Below, in pieces: positions 1 to 10,100 of a stretch of 64,000 nt of DNA. Location of the stretch: contig NC_135172.1 in NCBI RefSeq assembly GCF_041146795.1, positions 34,953,623 through 35,017,622 of the forward strand, written 5' to 3'. Each line of letters starts with the position of its first letter. Position 1 is the first letter of the stretch. Both the position numbers and the translations under genes were made by a program. The stretch is from Maylandia zebra. Taxonomy: Eukaryota; Chordata; Actinopteri; Cichliformes; Cichlidae. Below the pieces are notes generated by a model. The model made no database searches. It saw only the letters and a list, made by a program, of their open reading frames with translations, and was not told the DNA's origin.

Positions 1-299
1 CTTTATATGTTTTATTTGACCATTTTTAATTAAATCTAAGATTTAAATCATTTCCAATTTCACAAGTGAATTCAGTTTATATTTAAATTTTACACATCTC
101 TCCTTGGAAACAGTTTTCTTTTTACTTCATGTTCCTGTCTCCCACTGGAATCAGCTCTCACCAAAATCGTATTAATTATTTTATAGCCAGCAGCAGGTCT
201 GCCCATTAAATCTGATGTAAATTAGTGAATTTTGAACGAAACTCTGCTCACAGCTGAACTAATAAATCAAAAAACCACTAGAATGGGAAGCTGCAAAAA

Positions 300-377
300 A
301 CAAGATATTTTCTAGATTTCAGTTCAATTCGAGTTTATTTACCTCAAGGCACTTTATATTGTAAGGTAGACCCTACA
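300..377. repeat. Fragment of older dispersed repeat, split by a LINE-like insertion
   Basis: The stretch around 340-377 reads as a 'caaggcactttatattgtaa' type sequence that recurs in related form near 38398-38440. It appears to resume after the insertion at 1576-1640. This is the target into which the LINE-like element inserted. The family is not identified. Bases 1-300 show nothing recognisable. Confidence 0.35.
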
Positions 378-1577
378 TATGAGAGCATGAGGGTGGGAAT
401 GGATGTTTGTATATGTGTGTGCCTGTATTTCTGTGTCTATATGTCAGGTTGGGTGTCAGGCGCCACCTCTCTGGGGACATCTTAGGCCCTCCAAGGTTTG
501 GAGGCCTATCTCCCCCTACCACCACTTCCCCTGCCAGTGGCGGACTCCCTCAGGTGTCGGTGCGTTGGTGGTTCTTTGTGTCCGGGGATGGGCGTCCAGG
601 TACACACCGGCTCACTCCTTGGCGGCCGCTTATCGGGGCCTGGAGCCTGGGGCTCGCTCGGGCCACTTCGGAGGTGGGGTGCCCCCGGCCTCTCGGCCTG
701 GGGCTCGGTCACTCAGGCACGGCTGGCTGCCGGCGGAGCTCACGGGCGCGTCACTGCAACTCCCCCTGGCTTCTGCTCCGCGGCTGCTGAGTGAGCCCTC
801 ATCTGGGACTCTCCTCAGCTCTTTCTGGGACAGTGGCGCAGCTGCCCCTCTGTTGGTCTTCCTTGGTCTCTTGTGTTCTGGGGGCCTCTGGATGTCTGGA
901 GTTTTGATCTCCTCCATACTTGCTTCATACCCTGGAGGACGGGGCAGTGGCTCCCCACACCCTCTAGCAGATCATTACATGAAGGAACCTTTAAAAAAAA
1001 AAAAAAAAAACAAGCGCGTCCATGCTCACAGGTGTACACACGGGTGATCACACCCACAAACTACACCCTTTTTGGCTCCTACCTCAAAGCACACTGTGTT
1101 CTGTTGATCTTATGTGCTGCACAATAATGTTTAATATTTAGTATTTACTGTCATGTTCCCATATATCATTGTGATGTTGTTTATTCTATTACTCTTGTTC
1201 TCTTCTGCTTGTTTTCTTTTTTCTTTCTCAGCAGGTGATCCAGGTGATTGATATATGCATTTTTTTTCTTTTTTCTTTTCTTTTTCTGCCCGTTCTGTTG
1301 GTTTTTGTCTTTTGCCCTTCTCCCCCGTCCCTCTTCTCAGCTGTTTCTCTTTCCCTCTTTCTTTCTCCCCTTCTTTCCCCCAGTCAAGTCTGTCCCGTAT
1401 TCAGTAAGTGAAAATAAAATAAACAATAAAAGGTGAATCAAATGGACCATTACGGCAAGGCTGGGATGGTCAATTTGGTAAAGTAAATCCGTTGGGCATC
1501 TTTCTTTGCCTTTAGACAACAATTCTGATGGCAAAAGAGCCAAACGGGACAGGCAAAAAAAAAAAAAAAAAAAAAAA
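378..1577 (+). mobile_element. LINE-like poly(A)-tailed retroposon, copy 1 (longest of three)
   Basis: The segment ends in a 23-base A-run (1555-1577) and is bracketed by a perfect 15-bp direct repeat (363-377 and 1576-1590, aaggtagaccctaca). That is the signature of target-primed reverse transcription. Two further copies lie in this window on the minus strand (15015-15632 and 21918-22471). They share the 3' end but start at different internal points, which suggests LINE-style 5' truncation rather than a SINE. The 5' part (about 560-850) is GC-rich and holds a 214-codon open frame (403-1047) with no domain I recognise. No reverse transcriptase is present. The family name is unknown to me; a non-autonomous retroposon is an alternative. 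Confidence 0.75.
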
Positions 1578-2103
1578 GGTAGACCCTACAATAATACATA
1601 CAGACCCTATAAATATTATTGTGCTTGTTACTTGATATTGCTTAGTAAATGGGTCTGTGAATAACAAGCGATGCCCACTGTTCATCTATTCTTCTTTCGT
1701 CTCAGAGCTGTGTATTTGAGATAATGAAGCAGATTAGAAAAACAACAAAACAACAAAAAAAAAACGTCTATCGCCTGCCATCAAAATGCACACAAACAGT
1801 CATGCCTGTGATGTCCTTGGGGACTAGAATAATGTTTAATTAAAAAAATTATGCCATAAAGAGATTGTACATTTGGCTGTGGTACTGAGTCAGAGGCATT
1901 ACTGTAAGTAGTGAAGGAGATTTAACCTGACATTCAGTCTGTGGTCATTAGGTGGGCTGTCTCCACAGACCTTTCAGGGAAAGAAGACACATACCTGCAC
2001 ATACGAGCTGAGCTTGTTCAGTGCAAGGATATCATTTGTACCATTTCTTCATTATTTAAACATGAGGTTATATTATCATCATACTTATGCAATGTATCAT
2101 GAT

Positions 2104-2381
2104 GGGGCGATCGTGGCTCAAGAGTTGGCAGGTTGTCTTGTAATCGGAAGGTTGCCAGTTCGAGCCCTGGCTTGGACAGTCTCGGTCGTTGTGTCCTTGG
2201 GCAGGACACTTCACACGTTGCCTACTGGTGGTGGTCAGAGGTGGTGGCGCCAGTGTCCGGCAGCCTCGCCTCTGTCAGTGCACCCCAGGGTGGCTGTGGC
2301 TACAATGTAGCTTGCCATCACCAGTGTGTGAATGTGTGGATGACTGGTTGTGTAAAGCGTTATACAAATACAGGCCATTTA
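2104..2381 (+). repeat. tRNA-derived SINE with L2-type 3' tail
   Basis: The head resembles a tRNA gene: an A-box-like segment (tggctcaagagttggc, 2114-2129) and a B-box-like segment (agttcgagccc, 2157-2167), about 30 bp apart as in a pol III promoter. The 3' part (about 2322-2381) contains tgtaaagcgttatacaaata followed by caggccattta, the tail shared by fish SINEs that borrow the 3' end of UnaL2/L2-clade LINEs. The SINE ends exactly where the Tc1 element begins, so the transposon used the TA at the SINE tail as its target. Confidence 0.75.
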
Positions 2382-2581
2382 CAGTGGGGCAAAAAAGTAT
2401 TTAGTCAGCCACCGATTGTGCAAGTTCCCCCACCTAAAATGATGACAGAGGTCAGTAATTTGCACCAGAGGTACACTTCAACTGTGAGAGACAGAATGTG
2501 AAAAAAAAATCCATGAATTCACATGGTAGGATTTGTAAAGAATTTATTCGTAAATCAGGGTGGAAAATAAGTATTTGGTCA
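2382..2581 (+). repeat. Left terminal inverted repeat of the Tc1 element
   Basis: This 200-bp repeat pairs with 3786-3985 in inverted orientation. The only difference I see is in the gaattcacatgg / gaatccacatgg segment. Direct-repeat motifs expected to bind transposase lie at the outer end (about 2391-2407) and the inner end (about 2565-2581). Confidence 0.9.
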
Positions 2582-2746
2582 CCTCAAACAAGGAAAATCT
2601 CTGGCTCTCACAGACCTGTAACGTCTTCTGTAAGAAGCTTTTCTGTCCCCCACTCGTTACCTGTATGAATGGCACCTGTTTGAACTCATCATCTGTATAA
2701 AAGACACCTGTCCACAGCCTCAAACAGTCAGACTCCAAACTCCGCC

Positions 2747-3769
2747 ATGGCCAAGACCAAAGAGCTTTCGAAGGACACCAGGAAAAGTATTGTAGACCTG
2801 CACCAGACTGGGAAGAGTGAATCTACAATAGGCAAGCAGCTTGGTGTGAAAAAATCAACTGTGGGAGCAATCATCAGAAAATGGAAGACATACAAGACCA
2901 CTGATAATCTCCCTCGATCTGGGGCTCCACGCAAGATCTCATCCCGTGGGGTCAAAATGATCATGAGAACGGTGAGCAAAGATCCCAGAACCACACGGGG
3001 GGACCTGGTGAATGACCTGCAGAGAGCTGGGACCAAAGTAACAAAGGTCACCATCAGTAACACACTACAACGGCAGGGAATCAAATCCCGCAGTGCCAGA
3101 CGTGTTCCGCTGCTGAAGCCAGTGCATGTCCAGGCCCGTCTGAAGTTTGCCAGAGAGCACATGGATGATACAGCAGAGGATTGGGAGAATGTCATGTGGT
3201 CAGATGAAACCAAAGTAGAACTTTTTGGTATAAACTCAACTCGTCGTGTTTGGAGGAAGAAGAATACTGAGTTGCATCCCAAGAACACCATACCTACTGT
3301 GAAGCATGAGGGTGGAAACATCATGCTATGGGGCTGTTTTTCTGCCAAGGGGACAGGACGACTGATCCGTGTTAAGGACAGAATGAATGGGGCCATGTAT
3401 CGTGAGATTTTGAGCCAAAACCTCCTTCCATCAGTGAGAACTTTGAAGATGAAACGAGGCTGGGTCTTCCAACATGACAATGATCCAAAACACACCGCCC
3501 GGGCAACAAAGGAGTGGCTCCGTAAGAAGCATTTGAAAGTCCTGGAGTGGCCTAGCCAGTCTCCAGACCTCAACCCCATAGAAAATCTGTGGCGGGAGTT
3601 GAAAGTCCGTGTTGCTCGGCGACAGCCCCAAAACATCACTGCTCTCGAGAAGATCTGCATGGAGGAATGGGCCAAAATACCAGCTACTGTGTGTGCAAAC
3701 CTGGTAAAGACCTATAGTAAACGTTTGACCTCTGTTATTGCCAACAAAGGTTATGTTACAAAGTATTGA
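2747..3769 (+). CDS. Tc1-type DDE transposase (340 aa)
   Basis: Cut-and-paste transposase that would bind the inverted repeats and move the element into TA sites. Residues 1-110 form the paired-type DNA-binding region with two helix-turn-helix units, joined by a linker with a GRPR-like motif (SGAPRK, residues 58-63). The catalytic domain shows MWSDETK (D153), FQHDNDPKH (D244) and [11 protein letters not shown] (E279), i.e. DD34E spacing. Length and residue numbers match Sleeping Beauty-type transposases. The frame is unbroken from ATG to TGA. The start is the first ATG and gives the family's usual [12 protein letters not shown] N-terminus. Whether it is active cannot be read from sequence. 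Confidence 0.95.
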   Translation: MAKTKELSKDTRKSIVDLHQTGKSESTIGKQLGVKKSTVGAIIRKWKTYKTTDNLPRSGAPRKISSRGVKMIMRTVSKDPRTTRGDLVNDLQRAGTKVTKVTISNTLQRQGIKSRSARRVPLLKPVHVQARLKFAREHMDDTAEDWENVMWSDETKVELFGINSTRRVWRKKNTELHPKNTIPTVKHEGGNIMLWGCFSAKGTGRLIRVKDRMNGAMYREILSQNLLPSVRTLKMKRGWVFQHDNDPKHTARATKEWLRKKHLKVLEWPSQSPDLNPIENLWRELKVRVARRQPQNITALEKICMEEWAKIPATVCANLVKTYSKRLTSVIANKGYVTKY

Positions 3770-3785
3770 GTTGTATTTTTGTTAT

Positions 3786-3985
3786 TGACCAAATACTTAT
3801 TTTCCACCCTGATTTACGAATAAATTCTTTACAAATCCTACCATGTGGATTCATGGATTTTTTTTTCACATTCTGTCTCTCACAGTTGAAGTGTACCTCT
3901 GGTGCAAATTACTGACCTCTGTCATCATTTTAGGTGGGGGAACTTGCACAATCGGTGGCTGACTAAATACTTTTTTGCCCCACTG
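3786..3985 (-). repeat. Right terminal inverted repeat of the Tc1 element
   Basis: Inverted partner of 2382-2581. It begins 16 bases after the transposase stop codon and ends at the TA target duplication at 3986-3987. Confidence 0.9.
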
Positions 3986-4347
3986 TACCTTTGCAGAGTA
4001 TGGAAATACAGATCTTGTGGCAGTTTTTCAGGTGTGGCATGAAGGGTGTAAAAATCTGACCAAGCTTTAGATAAATGTTAATCTACAAGATTGTAAAGAC
4101 TCTAGTTGATGGGGTTCTCATAGCCTGCTTAAAAGTACAGATTTTTCTCCATAATGTCCATAAACTAATAGGTTTATGGTTGTCAGAGTCTCTCTATGCT
4201 CCTCTTTTCTGTCTTCTTGTTACCCTCATGGCAAATGGCAGACCTACAAGCATGGTTCTTTTAGACCTCTCGTCCTGCTTTAAGGAAGTTTTTCTTCCCA
4301 ACTGTCACCATGTCTTTGCTTGCAAAGGATCATCTGCTCATTAAGGT

Positions 4348-4588
4348 TGTTACGTCCCTCTGCAGCCTCTAATCTGCTCAGTGTGTTCAGCTGGTGCTGG
4401 CCACACCTAGTCAGGTGTGGATAAAAGCATACCTGAGGCAAGCGTCCAGAGAGCTCACTAGTCTTTGCCTTGGTGGTACCAGCCATTTGAGCCAACCTGC
4501 TATGCCATTTTAAAATAAAGCTTCTTCACACTAACACTCTGTTATTCATCTCCGTTTTTATGTTGCGGCTTTGAGCCGGGTCGTAACA
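4348..4588 (+). mobile_element. Solo LTR (241 bp)
   Basis: The segment starts TGTTACGTCCC and ends GGGTCGTAACA, so it has TG...CA termini within a short inverted repeat. It is flanked by a perfect 5-bp direct repeat (aaggt at 4343-4347 and 4589-4593). A TATA-like ggataaaagca lies near 4426 and an AATAAAG signal near 4513, both on the plus strand, which gives the LTR orientation. No internal retroviral-type sequence adjoins it, so it is best read as a solo LTR left by recombination between two LTRs. A Ty3/gypsy-type origin is likely but unproven. Confidence 0.7.
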
Positions 4589-4647
4589 AAGGTAATATTG
4601 TGGAGTCTTGTCCTTATAAGTGGCTTGAAACAACTGGTGTTGTGAAC

Positions 4648-4990
4648 TATCCATCCATACATTCTGCAACTTATCCAATTCAGGGTCACAGGGGGACTTG
4701 AGCCTATACCAGGTAACATAGGACAGGAGGTAGGGTATACCCTGGACAGGTTCCCAGTCTGTAGCAGGGCTAATACGGAGAGACAAACAACCATACACAC
4801 TCACATTCACACCTATGGGCAATTTAAAATTACCAGTTAATTTAAACCCAATACCTGCATGACAGGGTACCCAGGGGGAACCCACGCAAACACAGGGAGA
4901 ACATGCAAACTCCGCACAGATGGTGGATTCTAACCCAGGACCGTCTTGCTGTGAGGCAGCAGTACTAATCACCGCACTACTGTGCTGCCT
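4648..4990 (-). repeat. Dispersed tRNA-like-headed repeat (SINE-type)
   Basis: On the minus strand it opens with a head resembling a tRNA promoter (gtgattagtactgctgcctc, then ggtcctgggttagaatcc). It continues with a segment about gtttgcatgttctccctgtg and ends with an atccatccata-type run on the plus strand. This arrangement is a very common fish repeat. The copy is diverged and presumably inactive. Confidence 0.6.
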
Positions 4991-6952
4991 CCTGTTGTGA
5001 ACAAGTGCTTTATAAATATAACTGAGTGTAATTAGTGTGTCTGAGTATCAACAACAGACTCTCTTTCTCTGTTTTTAATCACAATCTTTTATTCAAAAGA
5101 AGCCCAAAAACACATAGCAATGACACATCTGAACAGCTATAAATATCAGTTGAAATATACATCACATTTGCTGTATTTGCATGTAAAAGCCTTTTTCATC
5201 AGCCTTGGTTTTTTTTTGTTATTCCATTGCTTCTATTAGTTTACATTATTCACTGCCTCCACTCCATTACACTCACACTCTTTGTGCCACTAATATGAAT
5301 TTTCTTTCGTTGTACATAATGAAAAAGTGACTGGAAAACACCCACAATCCATCAGCGAGATTGTCTACTGCAGTAAACGAATCCCATTACTGTGAGTTAT
5401 TTTATTGTATTACAGTATTCAATTGCATTAATGAATATTCTCAACAATATACTGGTTTTCAGTCACTGGTTGTTGGCTTTACAGACATGGCAGCCAGAAA
5501 ATGTATAAACAATACATACATAATAATACATCAATACTTTAGACATACTACCACTAAAGGAGAAGCTGTGCTCAAACTTGTTCTTTAAAGTTTGCTTTAA
5601 GCGTTTAAATTGTACCTAAGATGATCTAGATGCAATTGCAAAGGCCAAAGACACAGTGTCTCCTGTCTCATCTGATTTACTCTAGCATTTATTTTACACC
5701 CAACAGCGCTGATAACAACATATGCTGCTACATCGCAACTCTTGCAAAGACAAAAAATAAATACATACACTAGGTAGAGCAAAGTAAAACAGGCACAAAT
5801 AACCAGACTGTTACCTGGAATGGCTCTGTTTACATGCTAGCCTATTATTCTGTGCCCAGATTCCTGACATCAGAGAATCAGTTCCTATTAAAAGGGCTTA
5901 AAACAAATGTGGAACAGACTTTTATACCTTCTCCTTCAGATCAGCTGTGTCAAATCCAGAAGCTTTTAAAAACCCACTTGTACAGACTCATATTTGCATA
6001 ATGTGTTGAAAGGTCTTTTTTAATGTTTAAATGTGTCCCTTTCTTGTGAATAATATTGCTATTGTTCTCTTTTTCTCTTGTGTATTTTCTATTTTTCTTT
6101 TTGGTAATTTTTGCAAAACACCTTGTATCGCCAGTTCATCAAATAAAGTTTATCTTTACTGTGCACACACATCACATGAACACAAAAACAAAATGCAAGA
6201 AGCATATATCCAAAAATGTCAGGCGTTTTAGCTTTAAGGGGGGCTACATATTTACAGAGAAGCATAGAGCTGCCAAAGCATCACATTTACTTTGAGAAAA
6301 GACAAGCGAGCCGTTTTTCATTTTGTTTCCTTTTTCTTTTAAACTTCTCAACGGTACGCAAATGAGATCACAAAAGACTTTTACGCAAAGCAAATACAGA
6401 CGTCGGATTCAATCATCACAATTTATCCACTTAAGTAAGAAAGCAGAAATAAGCAGCAGTTGGAAATGAGAAAATATGATGAATTACTGCGCTGTTTGAT
6501 TAAAGCTGTTGTAGAGAGGACCCTATAATGCTCAAATAAACCCCTCATATTTGCTACCTGCAGGAAATTACATCCACCAAATGAAATAAGTCCTAAGAGG
6601 CTTTTTGGTACTGATAGGTAAATACATTCTTCAGTGTTACATGACCAACATAAAATGAAAGGAGTAAGGTGTAAATGTTTATTTTAGGAGCTGTGTTGAT
6701 TATAGCTGGAAAGGCACTTATGTCAGGCTGCTGAAAGGAACAAAATTGGTCTTGATAAACAAAAATGTTGTGATTTTTTTTCCACCAATGTGCTATAATG
6801 GATGTAGAATGAGTGTGTGTGGTAGTAATAAAATAGTTGACAAAAAGGCAGAAAAGCATCAATTTTGCCACTTCGATCACTTAATCCTTAAAATATGTTT
6901 TTCTTTCTCAGTTCATGTGTGAGTTTCTCTGCTACTGTTCATGTGGCCCTAA
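4991..6952. other. Intergenic / sstr5 3' flank, no gene seen
   Basis: AT-rich DNA without a convincing reading frame, RNA gene or clear repeat. It lies downstream of the sstr5 stop codon, so part of it may be sstr5 3' UTR. A candidate polyadenylation signal for that strand is at 6678-6683. Confidence 0.5.
6678..6683 (-). promoter_or_regulatory. Candidate poly(A) signal for sstr5
   Basis: An AATAAA hexamer on the minus strand, about 270 bp beyond the probable sstr5 stop codon at 6953-6955. Many such hexamers occur by chance in AT-rich DNA, so this is only a positional suggestion. Confidence 0.25.
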
Positions 6953-7153
6953 TTAACCAGAGGAGAAGCTAGTGGTCAGGGCAGTGACTGTGGGAGGTTC
7001 AGCTGCAGTTACAACAGAGTTTAGCATCGAGGCTGCTGTGGTAGTGGCCGGTCCGGTTCCTGGGTAAGTGGACTGAAACTTACATGCAGGGGTGGAGCGG
7101 TGCAGGTCTGCTGCAGTGTGAGTCGTTGGTGAGCCCGGCGGGTGAGGTGAGAT
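6953..7153 (-). CDS. sstr5: sstr5 probable last coding exon (66 aa)
   Basis: A strong acceptor (ttgttcttcttctctctgaag) precedes an open frame that begins [18 protein letters not shown] and ends SFSSG before TAA, in the phase left by exon 4. It is rich in Ser, Thr, Ala and Pro. An internal GTAAGT (within the codons for PACK) is a strong donor, so the exon could instead end there and continue in exons I have not found. Assignment rests on splice signals and phase, not on remembered homology. Confidence 0.5.
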   Translation of the reverse strand: MSPHPPGSPTTHTAADLHRSTPACKFQSTYPGTGPATTTAASMLNSVVTAAEPPTVTALTTSFSSG

Positions 7154-10100
7154 CTTCAGAGAGAAGAAGAACAAAAGAAAGCGCAAGATGGGAACATGAA
7201 AAAGGGGAAGACAATAGAGAAATTACAAAAAAAAAAAAGAGGCATGACATGAATGCACGCGGTGGATGTTTGATCTTTTGTTTTTGTAAGTGGGGTTTTA
7301 TTTACTCAACCAAATGAAATATCTCCAAGACTGCAATAAAAAAAATCAGTGGGTTCTTACTTATTGAAACTAAATAGATTTTTTATTCGTAAAATGGTCA
7401 AAATCTTAAAAATATATAGATATGTCAAGCAACACAGACCGATTGTGCTTATGTGTGCAGAGGCCCATTATGAGCCACGAGAAACGTTTAAAGACTAAAA
7501 CTGTAAGCGATTTCTTTTTTCACAATTGTCATCATTGATTTATATGACACACTAGATCTGCTGTTTTCATCATCATCATCATCTGTATGAGGCATAAAAA
7601 TCTATAAACACCACCTTTCAGTCAGAGGCACTCTGTTATGTATTTGGTCCCTGGTGTGATTTAAATAACATTTTTTCTTTTGTTTTCCAGTTTTAACCGT
7701 TTACTTTTGTTTCTTATGTTTTCTTTTCCACGTCTCCCTTTATTTTGCCTGCGTGTATTTTCCTGTCATACCTATTAGTCTCATGTTTTCTCCTCTTTTG
7801 GATCAAAGGGACCTACACAAAGCGCATCCATAATTTCTGTAACTTTTGGAGAAAGTTGGCATTATATAACCTTGAAAAGCTGATTAAGCACTGGAAGAGC
7901 CTCATCAGAGCCACTCTGTCATCTAATGCACCTCACTGCTCTTGTACTAGTTATCTAAATGGACACCATGAAGCGCCACACTGCACAGACTGAGTCAGAG
8001 CTTTTTCTTCCCTCTTTCCCTCCTCTAAACCTAATCACTTTCGCTGGCACTTTCAGAATTTTTTCTAATCATTGCCTCTGCAGCAGCATTAATTCACAAA
8101 CCTTCAATTAGCTGCTCTCACACACAAATGCACACACCTGCCTGTTGATTAATACAGAAGTGACGCACTTATGATGCAGAGAGTCTCCACTGTTCTTCTA
8201 ATATTAGTGAAACAAAAATAACACATGCCTTTCTTTTGATCTAGTGCTGCACTAAATTGATTTAAATCTCTGTTCTTTTTTATTTTTCCAAATCCCTTTA
8301 ATTCCCATTATGCAATACATACCATCACCTCAGCTCCACATGAGCACACACACTGGTTACCTGGCTGCTCTGGGGATCGTGATAGACCTGGTTACGCGGG
8401 GACAGCAGGATGCAGTCTTGTGCTGTGGTTTTCTCAGTGCGCGGGACACTGGGGTCACCATCATCTACATCATTGGCAACGCACCTCATGGTCCTCACAC
8501 ACAGCACCTGAAGGGTCATGACAATATTAGTGCTGTTATTATCTTTAGAGGGTTGCTACACATCAGCCTTCTCTGCAACATAACATACTGTTGAAGGTGT
8601 ACAGACTAGAAAATAACAGTATTCTGGATCCAGGTTTGTTTTTTCAGAAAAAAAGGATTGTAATACACTTGAAATAAAAATGTTGCACTCTATAACCAGA
8701 ATAATAATACTGCTAAAGATGAGTCAACCATAGGGGTAAAACAATCCTAGATAGCAGCACTGGAACCAAAAAGTGAAACCATATCACTGATTTTTTTTCT
8801 ACTTACACATATTTCACTAAAACATATTTTTTCATGTTTTCTGTATTCGAAAAATATTAATACTGAGTTTAGCTTCATGGCTTCACTGTTTAATAACTGT
8901 GGGAGACAGAGTTTAACTAATCCTGCAACAAAACATTTTAACAACATGGTCACATAATTTGTAGTCTAGGCTTCCGAGGCAGTGAGAAAGAGAATTGCAA
9001 TAAGCAAGGTAATAGTGAAAAACAACAACATTTCCTCAGTGGCAGCAACTGTTAGGAAACAGAGAGACAAAAAGCAGAACAGTAAACCTCTTCTTGTACA
9101 TACAGGTGTCCATACCAACTGCAGACACAGACACTCAGTAGGGAGTGTCAAACTAAGCCTTTATCCTTTTCCAAGCCCAAACGAAGGAGAACAAAGTGAA
9201 AACACTGATATTAAACCAAATTTTTTCTTATTTTTGTTTCTAAATTAAAGCAATACTTTTATTAATAACGTTGTTATTTTGTGCTGATAGTCTGAACCAT
9301 CAAACTCATTCTAGTTATGTGAAATTAGTCATGTATATTCTTTCATTTCTTTAAGGTTTTAGAGGAGGGGTGTATAATAATCATAGCTGACAGGCATGTG
9401 TCTGTCAAGTTGCTCGTTTTCCGCTTTTTCTTTTGTGTTTCTGTGTTCACCCAGCTGTGTGAGTTTATTCTTCACTGCTTTGTTTTCTTGACATTTTCTG
9501 ATTACCTTCCTTTTTAAATTTGAAGGTTAGCTCTTTTATTCCTTTTCACACGCTCAGTATTGTTTTGATCTTAATACGGTTCACCTCTGTCTTATCGCCA
9601 CTTTCTCCAGCATGTATAAATTCAGCCTATTTTGCTTCACACTTTTTCAAGTTGTTGTTTTTTCTCCCTTAGTTCCCAGGGATTTCTATGTGTTGCTTTT
9701 TAGCGTTTTTGGAGTTGGTCTTTTAATTTAGCGAGTGATTTTGTTTCTCTTGTTATCAGTCTGGCATGTTCTCTCTGCACTTGGATCAGCTTTGGGAAAT
9801 TTATTGACAATATGACAGCATCCAAAAAATGACAAAAAATCATATTGTAGATTTATTCTTTATTATTGCTGAACTCTAATTTATTGGATATTTTGACTTT
9901 AACTTTGATATATATATTTTTCTGATGATAGACATTTATCAGGACATCTAAACTGGATACCACAATACATGCCAGCTTTGCTCCAGACTGATGGTTGCTG
10001 AAAAAACTATTTTAATAAAAAATTAATAATTTTTAAATGATTGTTTTTCACAAAATGTGGGAGAAACATTTCTTATGAATTTAATGACATTTAAATTAAA

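Larger units (their letters stand above)
2382..3985 (+). mobile_element. Tc1/mariner transposon, apparently complete and young
   Basis: The element is 1604 bp, begins cagtggggcaaaaaagtatt, and ends in the inverted complement. TA dinucleotides flank both ends (2380-2381 and 3986-3987), the standard Tc1/mariner target duplication. Terminal inverted repeats are 200 bp each, and I count one mismatch between them. Each carries an outer and an inner copy of a similar motif (aagtatttagtca outside, aagtatttggtca inside), i.e. the IR/DR layout of Sleeping Beauty-like elements. It encloses one uninterrupted transposase frame. High repeat identity plus an open frame suggest recent insertion. Confidence 0.95.

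Noticed and set aside
403..1047. 214-codon open frame in LINE-like copy 1
   Set aside because: GC-rich low-complexity composition, open frames on both strands, no domain, and it runs into the internal A-run. Not called as a gene.
2728..3675. 315-codon minus-strand frame over the Tc1 transposase
   Set aside because: Antisense shadow of the transposase, which carries all catalytic motifs.
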